Both the position numbers and the translations under genes were made by a program. From NCBI GenBank assembly GCA_002701845.1, contig NZXG01000010.1, forward strand, positions 1 through 64,000: a stretch of DNA of 64,000 bases. Direction: 5' to 3'. This document shows, piece after piece, positions 1 through 9,204 of this stretch. Source of the DNA: Pseudomonadales bacterium (GTDB lineage Bacteria > Pseudomonadota > Gammaproteobacteria > Pseudomonadales > Ketobacteraceae). Positions within the stretch are counted from its first letter, which is position 1. Each line of letters opens with the position of its first letter. The notes beneath the pieces are model-generated. The model had not been told where the DNA came from and ran no database searches. It saw nothing but the letters and a program-made list of their open reading frames with translations.

Positions 1-66
1 GATCAGTAAGGTTGCTAATATCCGACCCAATGCATTACGTGGTTGAGGTGATCAAATACTTCCAGA

Positions 67-480
67 ATGACTGATCAAGTTCGCCGGAATATGCATGTGA
101 TACACAGCAGGAGTACTACTGCTGCTAACGAGCATGATGTTACCCAGGCGAAGCACTTACAGCATGGTGATGAATCACGCTTCTGGGGGGATGCTGGTTA
201 TCAGGGCATTCATAAACGGCCGGAATTTGAAGGGCATGACTTGAGCTGGAACATTGCAGCGCGTCCGGGCCAGCGCAGAAAGCTTGGAGAGTTGTTCGAT
301 TTGCTGGAGAGGCGCAAGGCTCAGGTTCGCGCCAAGGTAGAACATCCATTCCTCCGCATCAAGCAGCAGTTTGGTTATAGAAAAGTCCGCTATAAGGGGT
401 TGGGAAAGAACACCAATCGTCTTTATTTACTCGCGGCCTTTACCAACCTTTTAACCTGCAAAAAATATTTGATGACGTAG
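67..480 (+). pseudogene. IS5-family transposase, C-terminal remnant
   Basis: This is the C-terminal part of a DDE transposase of the IS5 group. The readable family motifs are TTAANEHDVTQA, GDAGYQG, and a C-terminal block with EHPF, QFGYRKVRYKGL and KNTNRLYLL, which carries the last catalytic Glu of the DDE triad. Full IS5-type transposases are roughly 300 residues or more, and here only about 125 recognisable residues remain. The first dozen residues do not match the family, and bases 1-66 show no transposase coding in any plus-strand frame, so the 5' half is gone. The ATG is only the first in frame and is not a real start. It converges on the truncated porin gene to its right and probably caused or accompanied that damage. 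It is not expected to transpose. Confidence 0.8.
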
Positions 481-489
481 GATAGGTGC

Positions 490-521
490 GCCCAATTAGC
501 GTCGTTTGGCGCCAATTGGGC
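490..521. repeat. Inverted repeat (8-bp arms) right of the IS remnant
   Basis: GCCCAATT at 490-497 pairs with AATTGGGC at 514-521 around a 16-nt loop, just after the transposase stop. No T-run follows on either strand, so it is a weak terminator candidate. It could be part of the IS right end, but I could not find a matching left end in the window. Confidence 0.35.
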
Positions 522-609
522 CATCAAATAGCCAAGAATAAGGGGATGCTTGGCTTGTTTTCTTGAGATTGGTGCCAGTTGATATTTTTCAGGCCAAATA
601 CAAGGTTAT

Positions 610-1715
610 TCAGAGGTTCCCTAGTTCAAAGCCACCAAGGTAGAGGATGTCGAGGCTTTGAAGTAGCTGGGCAGCAGTGGCCTGCTCCAGAGCATTACCG
701 ATCACGCCGCCGGCAATTTGCTGCAACGTAGGTCTCACTGCCTGTACCGCCTCCACCGTTTTCTCGTTATCCTCCATATCTTCTTCAGCATAGGTGAAAT
801 GGAAGGTAAATTGGTTATGGCGGATGCCGCCGCTCAGGTACCAGGCACTATTGTCTACCGAAAAGGGGGCATCCTCCACTTGGGCCCGCTTGTATTCGGC
901 GATAGCGAAAAACCGCCCCCAGTCACCGGTTAGGCCAAGCGAATCAAAATTGGTGCGCTTGCCCTCCGCTGAAAGATTTTTGTATTGCTCGGCAGTGAGG
1001 CCCGGTCCATTGATACTGATGATACGATCAATATTGTCTGCAAAATCAGTATAGAAATCCAAACTAACGTCGGTCTGACTGTGGCCCAAGCGTAAGGTGA
1101 ACCAGTCATAGTTCAAACTCCAGGCGAACACTATGAACTCCTGGGTTTTGATCTCGCTTGAGGTAGTACCGATGTCAACAATGGTGGTGGTGGAACCGCC
1201 CGAAAGGCTTAGGCGCGAAGTCCAGTTTCTGATTTCAGTGAGGTACTCAAAGCTGATGCCATCGAAGTTATCGAATTGGCCGATTGCATAGACTTCCGTG
1301 GGTGGACTGATCCAATGATAGGCATAGCCCACGTCCAGAAAGTCAGAATACATGTAATATGGCAACCGTTGGCGCCCGGCTTTGATGCTGAATTCTTCGT
1401 TGAACTGGTAAGTGAGGTATGCCCAGGTGACGGTGGCATCATAATTTTCATAGCCGCGGCCGGTGATTTGACCAGTGGCGGAGAGACCATCTTCAAGTTC
1501 CGCCCGAAACTGAATACCATAGAGCGAGTCTTGCTGCCAGTTACCAGTGTCGTCGTAGCCTTGGAAATTGCCAGCTGCGGAAGTTGGGATCTCTTCATCA
1601 TCCAAAACCTGGCCGAATATCACAGACGAGAAGCCGTCTCTGCTGCCAGGGTTGGAGCGCTTCCTAGCGCTGTCAGCAATGCGAGGCACGGAGCCACGCG
1701 GCTGAAATTCTTCAT
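610..1715 (-). pseudogene. Outer-membrane porin, frameshifted and 3'-truncated
   Basis: The barrel part belongs to an uncharacterised marine gammaproteobacterial porin family. Diagnostic segments are GLSATGQI, WAYLTYQ, SIKAGRQR and YSDFLDVGYAYHWISPP, with alternating hydrophobic/polar strands throughout. The long barrel frame has no signal peptide and could only start at a GTG (1689). A perfect start lies upstream in another frame: ATG at 1715 with AGGAG 8 nt before it, encoding a signal peptide (MKNFSRVAPCLALLTALG..., AxA-type site near residue 24) that runs into TGA at 1622-1620. The two frames differ by one lost base (or two gained). At the 3' end the protein stops in a helical segment and lacks the final strands and terminal aromatic residue expected of porins. 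It is probably non-functional unless the frameshift is a sequencing error. Confidence 0.75.
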
Positions 1716-1790
1716 TGTCTAATCTCCTGGGGATTTGGCTTGCTTCCTGTCACCTCCTATAAGTATTAGCTCAAATTTTTCAGAGTGCAC

Positions 1791-1828
1791 AAAAAAACGC
1801 CAGCATTTACAGGGAAATGCCGGCGTTT
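1791..1828 (-). terminator. Rho-independent terminator of sodB
   Basis: On the minus strand, 14-nt arms (1828-1815 and 1808-1795, one G-T wobble) enclose a 6-nt loop, and a run of T follows. It lies 25 nt past the sodB stop codon. Confidence 0.85.
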
Positions 1829-1852
1829 CAAATGACTGAACAGACTGTGAAC

Positions 1853-2437
1853 TTACTTGCTGAAATTCTCGTTGGCAAAGTCCCAGTTCACCAGGTTCCA
1901 GTAGCCTTCCAGGTATTTGGGACGGGAGTTGCGGTAGTCGATATAGTAGGCGTGCTCCCACAGATCCACTGTCAACAGCGGGGTGACGCCGTCTTCGGTG
2001 ATGGGGGTCCCGGCGTTGCTGGTGTTGACGATATCCAGGGAGCCGTCACTTTTCTTCACCAGCCAGGTCCAACTGGAGCCGAAGTTGCCGGCAGCCATCT
2101 CATTGAACTTCTTCTTGAAGTCATCGAATGAACCGAAGCTGGATTTGATGGCGTCTGCCACTGCACCCGTGGGCTCGCCACCGCCGTTGGGGCTCAGGCT
2201 GTGCCAGTAGAAGGTATGGTTCCAGATCTGGGCGGCGTTGTTGAACACCCCACCGGAAGAGCTCTTGATAATGTCTTCCAGGCTTTTGCCCTCGTATTCG
2301 GTGCCGGGCACCAGACCGTTCAGCTTGTCGACGTAGGTCTGGTGGTGCTTACCATAGTGATATTCCAGGGTTTCCTCGGAAATGTGCGGCGCCAGTGCAT
2401 CTTTGGCGAACGGTAATTCTGGCAGTGTGAAAGCCAT
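1853..2437 (-). CDS. sodB: Superoxide dismutase [Fe]
   Basis: This cytoplasmic iron superoxide dismutase converts superoxide to oxygen and hydrogen peroxide. The 194-residue length matches SodB. Metal ligands are visible at His27, His74, Asp158 and His162, the last two inside the signature DLWEHAYY. Gln70 in NNAAQIWNH is the second-sphere residue typical of the Fe type. The ATG at 2437 was chosen because GAGGGG lies just upstream and SodB proteins begin MAFTLPELP; an in-frame extension to 2473 would add 12 unrelated residues. The gene has its own promoter (2493-2522) and terminator, so it appears to be monocistronic. The Fe assignment rests on sequence motifs only. Confidence 0.97.
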   Translation of the reverse strand: MAFTLPELPFAKDALAPHISEETLEYHYGKHHQTYVDKLNGLVPGTEYEGKSLEDIIKSSSGGVFNNAAQIWNHTFYWHSLSPNGGGEPTGAVADAIKSSFGSFDDFKKKFNEMAAGNFGSSWTWLVKKSDGSLDIVNTSNAGTPITEDGVTPLLTVDLWEHAYYIDYRNSRPKYLEGYWNLVNWDFANENFSK

Positions 2438-2492
2438 AGATTTATCCCCTCGTTTGGTGAATGTTGGTCTCAACTCTCGATCCAGAGCCGCT

Positions 2493-2522
2493 ACTCTAGC
2501 AAATTCCCGCCGGATTTGTCAG
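2493..2522 (-). promoter_or_regulatory. Predicted sigma-70 promoter of sodB
   Basis: On the minus strand CTGACA (2522-2517) and TAGAGT (2498-2493) are 18 nt apart, about 55 nt before the sodB ATG. Each box is one or two bases off consensus. Confidence 0.5.
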
Positions 2523-2594
2523 AGGTGTCCACGGGTTACCAAGTTGATTTTCCTATCAAAACCATAGTTTTTGTCTATTTCAGCCAGAGAGCGC

Positions 2595-3953
2595 TCAGGC
2601 ATAGTACAGGGTGGCCAGGCCCAGGAAGGAACAGAACCCCACCACATCGGTGACCGTGGTTAAAATAACGCCCCCCGATAGGGCCGGGTCAATGCCCAGC
2701 CGGTCCAGCAGCAGGGGCAGGGTGGCCCCCGCCAGGGCCGCCATCAGCAGATTGATCACCATGGCCGCCGCCAGCACGCCCCCCAGCAGGGTATCGGAGA
2801 ACCAGAAAGCGGCGATAGCCCCCACCACCACCGACCACATCATGCCATTGAGGAAGCCCACCGCCAGCTCCTTGCTCAACAGCCAGCGGGCGTTGGCGGA
2901 GCCCACGTGCCCCAGGGCCATGCCCCGGATCACCAGGGTCAGGGTCTGGCTGCCGGCAATACCCCCCATACTGGCGACGATGGGCATCAGTACCGCCAGG
3001 GCCACTACCTTTTCCAGGGTGCCTTCAAACAGACCGATCACGTAGGAGGCCAGAAACGCGGTAATAAGATTGATGCCCAGCCACAGCGCCCGGCGCCGGG
3101 TGGTTTTCCATACCGGGGCGAAAGTGTCTTCGTCCTCATCCATCCCCGCCATGCTCATCAGGGAGTGGTCGGCCCCCTCCAGAATCACATCCACCACGTC
3201 GTCGATGGTGATCCGGCCCAACAACACGCCGTTGTCATCCACCACCGGCGCGGTCACCAGGTCCTCCCGTTCGAACATCTGCGCCACCTCCCGGGCCGGG
3301 GTGGTGGCGGGGATGGCTTTGGCCCCGGTGTTCATGGCCTCCCGCACGCTGATGCCCGGGTCTTTGAGCAGTAATTTGGTAAGAGGCAGTATGCCTACAA
3401 AGCGACCGGCGCGATTCACCACGTGCAGGTTGTCAGTGGTGTCGGGCAGGGACTCGTGGCGGCGCAGATAGCGCAGAACCGTGTCCAGGGAAATATCCGG
3501 GCGGATACTGATAATGTCGGTGTCCATCAGGCCGCCGGCGGTATCCTCCGGATAGGACAGAATGGTCTCGATCCGGTAGCGGTTCTGGTCGTCCAGGGAG
3601 TCCAGCACCTGCCGCATCACATGCTGGGGCAGCTCCTGCAGCAGGTCGGCGAAGTCATCGGCATCGAACCCCTGCACCAGGCTGAGGATATCCTCGGTAT
3701 TGCGGTGGCGCAGAAAATGGGCCGCCAGCTCTTCGTTGACGTATTGCAGCACCTCGCCCTGCTGATCCTGGTCGATCAGTTGCCAGAGCAGGTCCCGGGC
3801 CCGTTGCGGGGTGGACTCAATCAGGCGTGCGGTTTCCGCGGCGGACATGCCCCGCAGCATGCGACGGATGTCATCAAAGGCGCCGCTGTCCAGCGCCGCC
3901 AGAAGCGCGTGCAGCTGATCCTGGGTCTCCTGACTGGACTGGGATTTGGCCAC
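2595..3953 (-). CDS. mgtE: Magnesium transporter MgtE
   Basis: This inner-membrane Mg2+ channel is gated by cytosolic Mg2+. The domain order fits MgtE: an acidic helical N domain (about residues 20-130), two CBS domains (about 140-265, beginning near AGGLMDTDIISI), then about five membrane helices from residue 290 on. Conserved features include the pore segment with PIVASMGGIAGSQT and the late TTVTDVVGF motif. The length of 452 is normal. The start is GTG at 3953, supported by AGGAGG a few bases upstream. It lies 86 nt downstream of npr on the same strand and may be read from that operon; no terminator is visible between them. An exchange of Mg2+ for Co2+ specificity cannot be excluded from sequence. 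Confidence 0.96.
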   Translation of the reverse strand: MAKSQSSQETQDQLHALLAALDSGAFDDIRRMLRGMSAAETARLIESTPQRARDLLWQLIDQDQQGEVLQYVNEELAAHFLRHRNTEDILSLVQGFDADDFADLLQELPQHVMRQVLDSLDDQNRYRIETILSYPEDTAGGLMDTDIISIRPDISLDTVLRYLRRHESLPDTTDNLHVVNRAGRFVGILPLTKLLLKDPGISVREAMNTGAKAIPATTPAREVAQMFEREDLVTAPVVDDNGVLLGRITIDDVVDVILEGADHSLMSMAGMDEDEDTFAPVWKTTRRRALWLGINLITAFLASYVIGLFEGTLEKVVALAVLMPIVASMGGIAGSQTLTLVIRGMALGHVGSANARWLLSKELAVGFLNGMMWSVVVGAIAAFWFSDTLLGGVLAAAMVINLLMAALAGATLPLLLDRLGIDPALSGGVILTTVTDVVGFCSFLGLATLYYA

Positions 3954-4039
3954 GGCTTACCTCCTGCATCTAACCGCCCGCGGTTGGCGGGGCCATTCTA
4001 GCGGTAAGTCCGGGTCATGGCCAGCGGGTAGGTGGCTGC

Positions 4040-4312
4040 CTATTCCTCCTCGTCAAAGCGGTTGTTGATCAGGATTTGCAGTTGATCCCAGGCCTCTTCG
4101 GCGTCATTGCCTTCGACAACGACCTGCAGTTCAGTGCCCTGGCTGGCGGCCAGCATCAGCACCGACATAATGCTTTTGGCATCCGCCTCCTGGCCATTGC
4201 GGTTAATCAGAATACGGCTTTCAAAGCGGGAGGCGGTGGTCACCAGCTTGGAGGCGGCGCGGGCGTGCAACCCCAGCTTGTTAATGATGGTGATGGACTT
4301 TTCCAGTTTCAT
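4040..4312 (-). CDS. ptsO: Phosphocarrier protein NPr (HPr-like, nitrogen PTS)
   Basis: A small cytoplasmic phosphocarrier of the nitrogen-related phosphotransferase system. It accepts phosphate from EI-Ntr (PtsP, not in this window) and passes it to PtsN. The 90-residue protein has the HPr fold motifs: active-site His16 in LGLHARAA and Ser47 in KSIMSVLML. The C-terminal tail is acidic (FDEEE). It lies 39 nt after rapZ in the same direction, completing the classic rpoN-hpf-ptsN-rapZ-npr order, so co-transcription from the rpoN region is likely. The assignment to NPr rather than sugar HPr rests mainly on this context. Confidence 0.94.
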   Translation of the reverse strand: MKLEKSITIINKLGLHARAASKLVTTASRFESRILINRNGQEADAKSIMSVLMLAASQGTELQVVVEGNDAEEAWDQLQILINNRFDEEE

Positions 4313-4351
4313 ATCCAGCTCATAAAATGCGGGCAGCCCTGATTAAACCGG

Positions 4352-5203
4352 TTACAGGTCCCGGTGTCTAGCCTGCACATTGTTGAAGCGATCGCTGAAG
4401 TGCCGGTTCAGTCGCTCGGTGATATAGACGGAACGATGCTGGCCCCCGGTACAGCCGATAGCGACGGTCATATAGCTGCGGTTGTTGGCGGCAAAACGGG
4501 GCAGCCAGGTTTCCAGGAATTGGGCCAGGTGCTGTACCATTTCCTCCACTGTTGGATGGGACTGAAGGAATTCGATGACCCCCTGATCCAGACCGGTGAG
4601 ATGACGCAGTTGACTGATCCAGTGGGGGTTGGGCAGACAGCGGACGTCGAAAACCAGATCCGCGTCGCTGGGCACCCCGTTTTTGAAGCCGAAGGACTGA
4701 AACAACAGCGCCATGCCGTCCTGACTGTCCGCCACCCGCAGTTTGATCTGGTCCCGCAGTTCATGCAGGGTCAGGTTGCTGGTGTCGATGATCAGGCTGG
4801 CGGCGGCGGCCACCGGGTTCAGCATGTCCCGTTCCCGTTCGATAGCTTCTTTCAGGGTGTTACTGTCGTTACTGATGGGATGGCGGCGGCGGGTTTCACT
4901 GAAGCGTTTCACCAGTGTATTGTCGGCGGCGTCCAGGTAGATTACCTGGCTTTCGATGCCGTCGGCGGTGAGTTCCCTTAGCACGTTGGGCAATTTTTCC
5001 AATTGCTGCACGCTGTTGCGGGCATCGATACCGATGGCCACTTCGCCGATTTTGGGTTCGGCCCGGGTGGCCAGCTCCCGCATCAGATCCCGCAGTAGCG
5101 TCACCGGCAGGTTATCGACACAATAAAAGCCGATGTCCTCGAGCACATGTAATGCAGTGGTTTTTCCAGAACCGGAGCGGCCACTGATGACCACCAGTCT
5201 CAT
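4352..5203 (-). CDS. rapZ: RNase adapter / nucleotide-binding protein RapZ
   Basis: A RapZ/YvcJ-family protein of 283 residues, the usual length. The N-terminal P-loop GRSGSGKT is at residues 8-15, followed by VDNLP. The C-terminal domain carries GCTGGQHRSV, the conserved signature that in enteric RapZ senses a glucosamine-6-phosphate-related metabolite and guides RNase E to the sRNA GlmZ. Whether the GlmZ pathway exists in this organism cannot be seen here. The start overlaps the ptsN stop by 4 nt (ATGA), showing tight translational coupling within the rpoN-ptsN-npr operon. Confidence 0.95.
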   Translation of the reverse strand: MRLVVISGRSGSGKTTALHVLEDIGFYCVDNLPVTLLRDLMRELATRAEPKIGEVAIGIDARNSVQQLEKLPNVLRELTADGIESQVIYLDAADNTLVKRFSETRRRHPISNDSNTLKEAIERERDMLNPVAAAASLIIDTSNLTLHELRDQIKLRVADSQDGMALLFQSFGFKNGVPSDADLVFDVRCLPNPHWISQLRHLTGLDQGVIEFLQSHPTVEEMVQHLAQFLETWLPRFAANNRSYMTVAIGCTGGQHRSVYITERLNRHFSDRFNNVQARHRDL

Positions 5204-5652
5204 AGCGGGGTTACCAGGGCGTCGTAAATACTTGCGGTGGAATGGGCGTTGCGGAGGGTGTCGCGCCGGTCTTCGTCATTGAACATGGCCGCGATCCGGG
5301 ACAGGATATTGAGATGTTCTTCATGAGCGTCCTGAGGCACCAGCAGGACGAACAACATATCCACCGGCTGCTGATCCACGGAATCGAAATCCACCGGAGT
5401 TTCCAGCTTGATGAAAGCGCCGATGGCCTGGTTGCAGTGACTGGCGCGGCAGTGGGGGATGGCAATGCCCTTGCCCAGGCCGGTGCTGCCCAGCTTCTCC
5501 CGGGAGATCAGGTTATCGAACAGCTCGTTGGCGTCCAGTTCCGGGCACTGCTGGGCCAGAAGCCCAGCAGCGGTTTCCAGAACTTTCTTTTTACTGCCGC
5601 CGGGGATGTCCTCAAACACCCGCTGCGGGTTGATGATTTCAGCAAGTTCCAT
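5200..5652 (-). CDS. ptsN: PTS IIA-like nitrogen regulatory protein
   Basis: EIIA-Ntr is the terminal phosphoacceptor of the nitrogen PTS. In other proteobacteria it regulates K+ transport and sigma-54-related physiology. The 150-residue protein has the PTS EIIA type-2 fold, with phosphorylatable His67 in GIAIPHCR and the conserved EEHL...L segment further on. It has no membrane segment. It lies between hpf (20-nt gap) and rapZ (4-nt overlap), in the standard order for this operon. Confidence 0.95.
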   Translation of the reverse strand: MELAEIINPQRVFEDIPGGSKKKVLETAAGLLAQQCPELDANELFDNLISREKLGSTGLGKGIAIPHCRASHCNQAIGAFIKLETPVDFDSVDQQPVDMLFVLLVPQDAHEEHLNILSRIAAMFNDEDRRDTLRNAHSTASIYDALVTPL

Positions 5653-5672
5653 ACGGTTTCCAATTACCCCGG

Positions 5673-5960
5673 CTACCAGCTTTTCATCTTTTCTTTGTGT
5701 TTGAGGACCTGTCGGTCCAGTTTATCCGTCATCATGTCAATGGCGGCATACATGTCCTCGGATTCGGCGTTGGCGAACAGGTCGGCGCCTTTCACGTGAA
5801 TCTTGGCTTCGGCTTTCTGGCGGTTCTTTTCCACACTGAGAATGGCCTGAATACTGGTGATATCGTCGGTATGGCGCTCCAGCTTCTGCATCTTATCGGC
5901 CACGTAGTCTTTGAGCGCGTCGGTGACGTCCACGTGATGTCCACTTATATTGATTTGCAT
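5673..5960 (-). CDS. hpf: Ribosome hibernation promoting factor (short form)
   Basis: A 95-residue Hpf/YfiA-family protein that binds the decoding centre of 70S ribosomes in stationary phase and helps form inactive 100S dimers. It begins MQINISGHHVD and contains the basic surface segment and the typical ending with KHKEKMKSW. It lacks the C-terminal dimerisation domain of long HPF. The ATG at 5960 has GGAGTGG about 4 nt upstream; an in-frame extension to 6044 would add an Arg-rich unrelated leader and was rejected. It sits between rpoN and ptsN as in other gammaproteobacteria. Confidence 0.94.
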   Translation of the reverse strand: MQINISGHHVDVTDALKDYVADKMQKLERHTDDITSIQAILSVEKNRQKAEAKIHVKGADLFANAESEDMYAAIDMMTDKLDRQVLKHKEKMKSW

Positions 5961-6084
5961 AGGCCACTCCTTAATCGTGGTTTTTTTATCACTGCGACCC
6001 CGGGCAATGCTGCGGGATCCGGGAGCGCGCCGGTGCCTGTTCACACCGGGCGCCGGTAACCTTGTATTACCTTATGACCGGCAC

Positions 6085-7695
6085 CTAAACCAAACGTTTC
6101 CTTTCATTGGAGGGCGGGATCATCATGGCCTCCCGGTACTTGGCAATGGTACGCCGGGCCACCTTGATGTCCTGCTCTTCCAGTATGTTGGCAATTTTGC
6201 TGTCGCTCAACGGTTTTTTCGGATTTTCTCCGGCGATCAGCTTCTTGATAATGGCCCGGATCGCGGTGGAGGAACATTCCCCGCCGGAACCGGTGCTGAC
6301 GTGGCTGGAGAAGAAATATTTCAGTTCGAAGATGCCCCGGGGGGTATGCATGTACTTCTGGGTGGTGACCCGGGAGATGGTGGATTCATGCATGCTCACC
6401 GCCTCGGCGATGTCATGCAGCACCAGGGGTTTCATGGCTTCCTCGCCATGCTCAAGGAATTCGATCTGGTACTCGACGATTTTGGTGGCCACCTTGAGCA
6501 GGGTTTCGTTGCGGCTTTGCAGGCTTTTGATAAACCAGCGGGCCTCCTGCAGATTGTTTTTCAGAAAGGTGTTGTCGCTGCTGTTGTCCGCCCGTTGAAT
6601 CAGCGAGGCGTAGTTACTGTTGACCCGCAGGCGGGGGGTGGCCTCGGGATTAAGCTCCACTTTCCAGCGGCCCTTGTCCTTGCTGACAATCACATCCGGC
6701 ACCACGTACTGGGTGTCGTCCACGTCGACGCTGCTGCCGGGGTAGGGGTTAAGAGTCTGGATCAGGGCAATGGCGCTTTTAAGCCGTGTTTCCGAGAGCT
6801 TTGCCTTGCGCATGATACTGGCAAAATCCCGGGCCCCCAGGGTATCCAGATATTGATCCACCACCAGAATGGCATCGTTGCGGGCCGGTTCCCCGGGGGG
6901 GAGCTGTTGCAGTTGTATTAACAGGCATTCCCGCAGATCCCGGGCCGCCACCCCGGGGGGATCGAACTGCTGCACCCGGTGCAGTACCGCCAGTACCTCA
7001 TCCAGGCCCACCGGACTGCCGTCGTCATCCTCGTCCGGTTGCAGCTGAATATCCAGGGCAGCCAACTCTTCCTGCTGCAGCCGTATCAGGTCCCCCACCA
7101 CGTCGTGCTGGGCCAGAATACCGTCACGGATTTCCTCCACCGACTGGGTCAGATAACCCTTCTGGTTTACCCCTTCGATGATGGCCATGGCAATCATCCG
7201 GTCCAGGTCCGACATGTGGGTCAGGTTGAGCTGCCACATCAGGGTGTCGTAGATGGATTCCGGGGCACTGTTGCGGCTTTCGAAATCAAAGTCGTCATCC
7301 TCACCGCCGCCACCGCCAGTCATGGGTCCGGCGGAACCGTCGAACATGGTGTCCCAGTCACTGTCCACCGGCAGCTCGTTGGGCATGTCCTTGCCTTCCA
7401 GATCCACGGCGGCATCATCGGCGCCATTGGCGGGAGTATCGGGGGTATCGGACTTGGTGAAATCCAGGTTGGCGTCGCTGCCGGCTTCAGCGGAACTTTC
7501 TTTTTCCTTGGCGGCGGGCGGGTTCTCTCCGTCGGCCTCGGATTCCTCCACATCCAGTAATGGATTGGATTCCAGCGCCTCCTGGATTTCAGTTTGCAGG
7601 TCCAGGGTGGACAATTGCAACAGGCGGATGGCCTGCTGCAACTGCGGCGTCATGGTCAGGTGCTGGCCGATTTTGAGCTGTAAGGTTGGTTTCAT
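6085..7695 (-). CDS. rpoN: RNA polymerase sigma-54 factor
   Basis: Sigma-54 directs RNA polymerase to -24/-12 promoters and needs AAA+ activators. The 536-residue protein shows all three regions. Region I is Gln/Leu-rich ([22 protein letters not shown]). Region II is a long acidic linker of about residues 60-145 rich in D, E, G and P. Region III holds the core-binding and HTH parts and ends with the RpoN box [10 protein letters not shown] at about 513-522. A 187-nt gap separates it from lptB upstream, long enough for its own promoter, and hpf follows in the same direction. Confidence 0.97.
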   Translation of the reverse strand: MKPTLQLKIGQHLTMTPQLQQAIRLLQLSTLDLQTEIQEALESNPLLDVEESEADGENPPAAKEKESSAEAGSDANLDFTKSDTPDTPANGADDAAVDLEGKDMPNELPVDSDWDTMFDGSAGPMTGGGGGEDDDFDFESRNSAPESIYDTLMWQLNLTHMSDLDRMIAMAIIEGVNQKGYLTQSVEEIRDGILAQHDVVGDLIRLQQEELAALDIQLQPDEDDDGSPVGLDEVLAVLHRVQQFDPPGVAARDLRECLLIQLQQLPPGEPARNDAILVVDQYLDTLGARDFASIMRKAKLSETRLKSAIALIQTLNPYPGSSVDVDDTQYVVPDVIVSKDKGRWKVELNPEATPRLRVNSNYASLIQRADNSSDNTFLKNNLQEARWFIKSLQSRNETLLKVATKIVEYQIEFLEHGEEAMKPLVLHDIAEAVSMHESTISRVTTQKYMHTPRGIFELKYFFSSHVSTGSGGECSSTAIRAIIKKLIAGENPKKPLSDSKIANILEEQDIKVARRTIAKYREAMMIPPSNERKRLV

Positions 7696-7815
7696 CGATA
7701 CCTAATTCAACTTCTCAGAGGACCGGACACATCAGGTGGCCAGAGTTAACCATAAACCGGATCAAAGGGAATAACCACCGGATATCAATGGGTTAACCCG
7801 GCCCTATCGATTATG

Positions 7816-7833
7816 CTTACACTCAATTGTAAG
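7816..7833. repeat. Small inverted repeat between lptB and rpoN
   Basis: CTTACA and TGTAAG arms (6 bp) enclose a 6-nt loop in the 187-nt gap between lptB and rpoN. It could be a weak operator or hairpin; there is no T-run. Confidence 0.25.
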
Positions 7834-7882
7834 AGGAGTAGCGGCGCAAAGCAATTTGCATGCCTGCCAAAGCTTAGAATTT

Positions 7883-8608
7883 TTACATCTGGAACTGGTT
7901 GCCCAGGTAAACATCCCGCACTTTCTGGTTTTGCAGAATCAGGGCCGGTTCGCCCTCGGCGATAATATGGCCTTCACTGACGATAAATGCCTTCTCGCAG
8001 ATGTCCAGAGTGTCACGCACATTGTGATCGGTAATCAGTACCCCCAGGCCCCGGTCCCGCAGATGGCTGATGATTTGCTTGATGTCCGCCACCGAAATCG
8101 GGTCAACACCGGCGAAGGGCTCGTCCAGCAGAATAAAGGCCGGGTCGGTGGCCAGAGCCCGGGCGATTTCCACCCGTCGGCGTTCGCCGCCGGAAAGAGC
8201 CATGCCCAGGGATTCGGCGATATGACCGATATGGAATTCCGCCAGCAGTTCCTCCTGCTTCTGTTGCCGTTGCTTGCGGTTCAGATCCTTGCGGGTTTCC
8301 AGGATGGCCATGATGTTGTCCTTAACCTTGAGCCGGCGAAAGATGGAGGCTTCCTGGGGCAGATAGCCAATACCCTTGGCGGCGCGGCCGTGCATGGGCA
8401 GGTGGGTGATTTCGGTCTCGTCAATCACAATCCGCCCCTTATCCTGGGGTACGATGCCGATGATCATGTAAAAGCAGGTGGTTTTGCCGGCGCCGTTGGG
8501 CCCCAGCAGCCCCACGATCTGCCCGCTTTCGATGGTGATGGAAACATCCTCCACCACGGCGCGGCCCTTGTAACTTTTGGCCAGGTTGCTGGCGGTGAGG
8601 CGGCTCAT
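7883..8608 (-). CDS. lptB: LPS export ABC transporter ATPase LptB
   Basis: The cytoplasmic ATPase that powers extraction of lipopolysaccharide from the inner membrane by LptB2FGC. The 241-residue ABC protein has Walker A GPNGAGKT (36-43), Q-loop YLPQE (about 82-86), signature LSGGE (138-142) and Walker B ILLDE (159-163). It begins [16 protein letters not shown], typical of LptB. Its ATG overlaps the lptA stop (4 nt), and the lptC-lptA-lptB order plus kdsC/kdsD upstream confirm the role. The lptF/lptG partners are not in this window. Confidence 0.97.
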   Translation of the reverse strand: MSRLTASNLAKSYKGRAVVEDVSITIESGQIVGLLGPNGAGKTTCFYMIIGIVPQDKGRIVIDETEITHLPMHGRAAKGIGYLPQEASIFRRLKVKDNIMAILETRKDLNRKQRQQKQEELLAEFHIGHIAESLGMALSGGERRRVEIARALATDPAFILLDEPFAGVDPISVADIKQIISHLRDRGLGVLITDHNVRDTLDICEKAFIVSEGHIIAEGEPALILQNQKVRDVYLGNQFQM

Positions 8609-9204
8609 GAATCCGGCTCCCCGCCGGTGCTGGCTGGTGGCTGCGAGGGGGTGTCGGGTGCTCTATTGGCCGGCAGTTCAGGCTCAATCTCTCCGGCGGC
8701 CGGCAGAATCATCTCCACCCGCCCCTTAATGTCTCCCGGTCGCGGATCCGCGGCCTGGCCGGAGGCCTGCAAGCGCTGGCTCTGAATTTCGTACATGATT
8801 TCTTCGCCGCGAAAGATGTTCTCCCCCTGCACGATAGAGGCTTCCCGTTTCAGTAGCAGCTTTTGTTCCCGCACCATGTAATCGATGTTCAGGGCTTTGG
8901 CGATCACCTCCGCCTGACCCGGTTCCGGCACCTGGGAGAAAAGGGCGGGGTCACCGGCGGCCATCACCACGTCCACTTTGTTCTGCTGGGTGGTGATTTG
9001 CAGCGAGTCGGCGGCGATGCGCAGGGTGCCCTGGGTCAGTACCACATTGCCGGTGTAGGTGGCGGTGCCGTCCTGCTCGTCGATGACGGCAGTGTCCGCC
9101 ACGATTTTCAGGGGCTTCTGGCGATCACTGTCCAGGGCCATGCCGGTGCTGGCCAGCGCCAGCCCCAACAGCAGCAATAACGGATTACGACTTTTCCGGA
9201 TCAT
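8605..9204 (-). CDS. lptA: LPS transport periplasmic protein LptA
   Basis: A periplasmic OstA-like jellyroll protein that forms the LPS bridge between LptC and LptD. The 199-residue precursor starts with a signal peptide (charged MIRKSRN, then a Leu-rich core ending near ASTGMA), followed by repeating beta strands with [15 protein letters not shown] and [12 protein letters not shown]. The ATG at 9204 places the signal peptide at the N terminus. The longer in-frame reading to 9312 would bury it and lies inside lptC. It overlaps lptC by 20 nt and lptB by 4 nt. The C-terminal tail after about residue 170 is rich in Pro, Glu and Ala and probably disordered. Confidence 0.94.
   Translation of the reverse strand: MIRKSRNPLLLLLGLALASTGMALDSDRQKPLKIVADTAVIDEQDGTATYTGNVVLTQGTLRIAADSLQITTQQNKVDVVMAAGDPALFSQVPEPGQAEVIAKALNIDYMVREQKLLLKREASIVQGENIFRGEEIMYEIQSQRLQASGQAADPRPGDIKGRVEMILPAAGEIEPELPANRAPDTPSQPPASTGGEPDS

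Noticed and set aside
5950-6921. 323-codon plus-strand frame over rpoN and hpf
   Set aside because: It is the complement of rpoN, which has all sigma-54 regions including the RpoN box; the antisense product has no recognisable motif.
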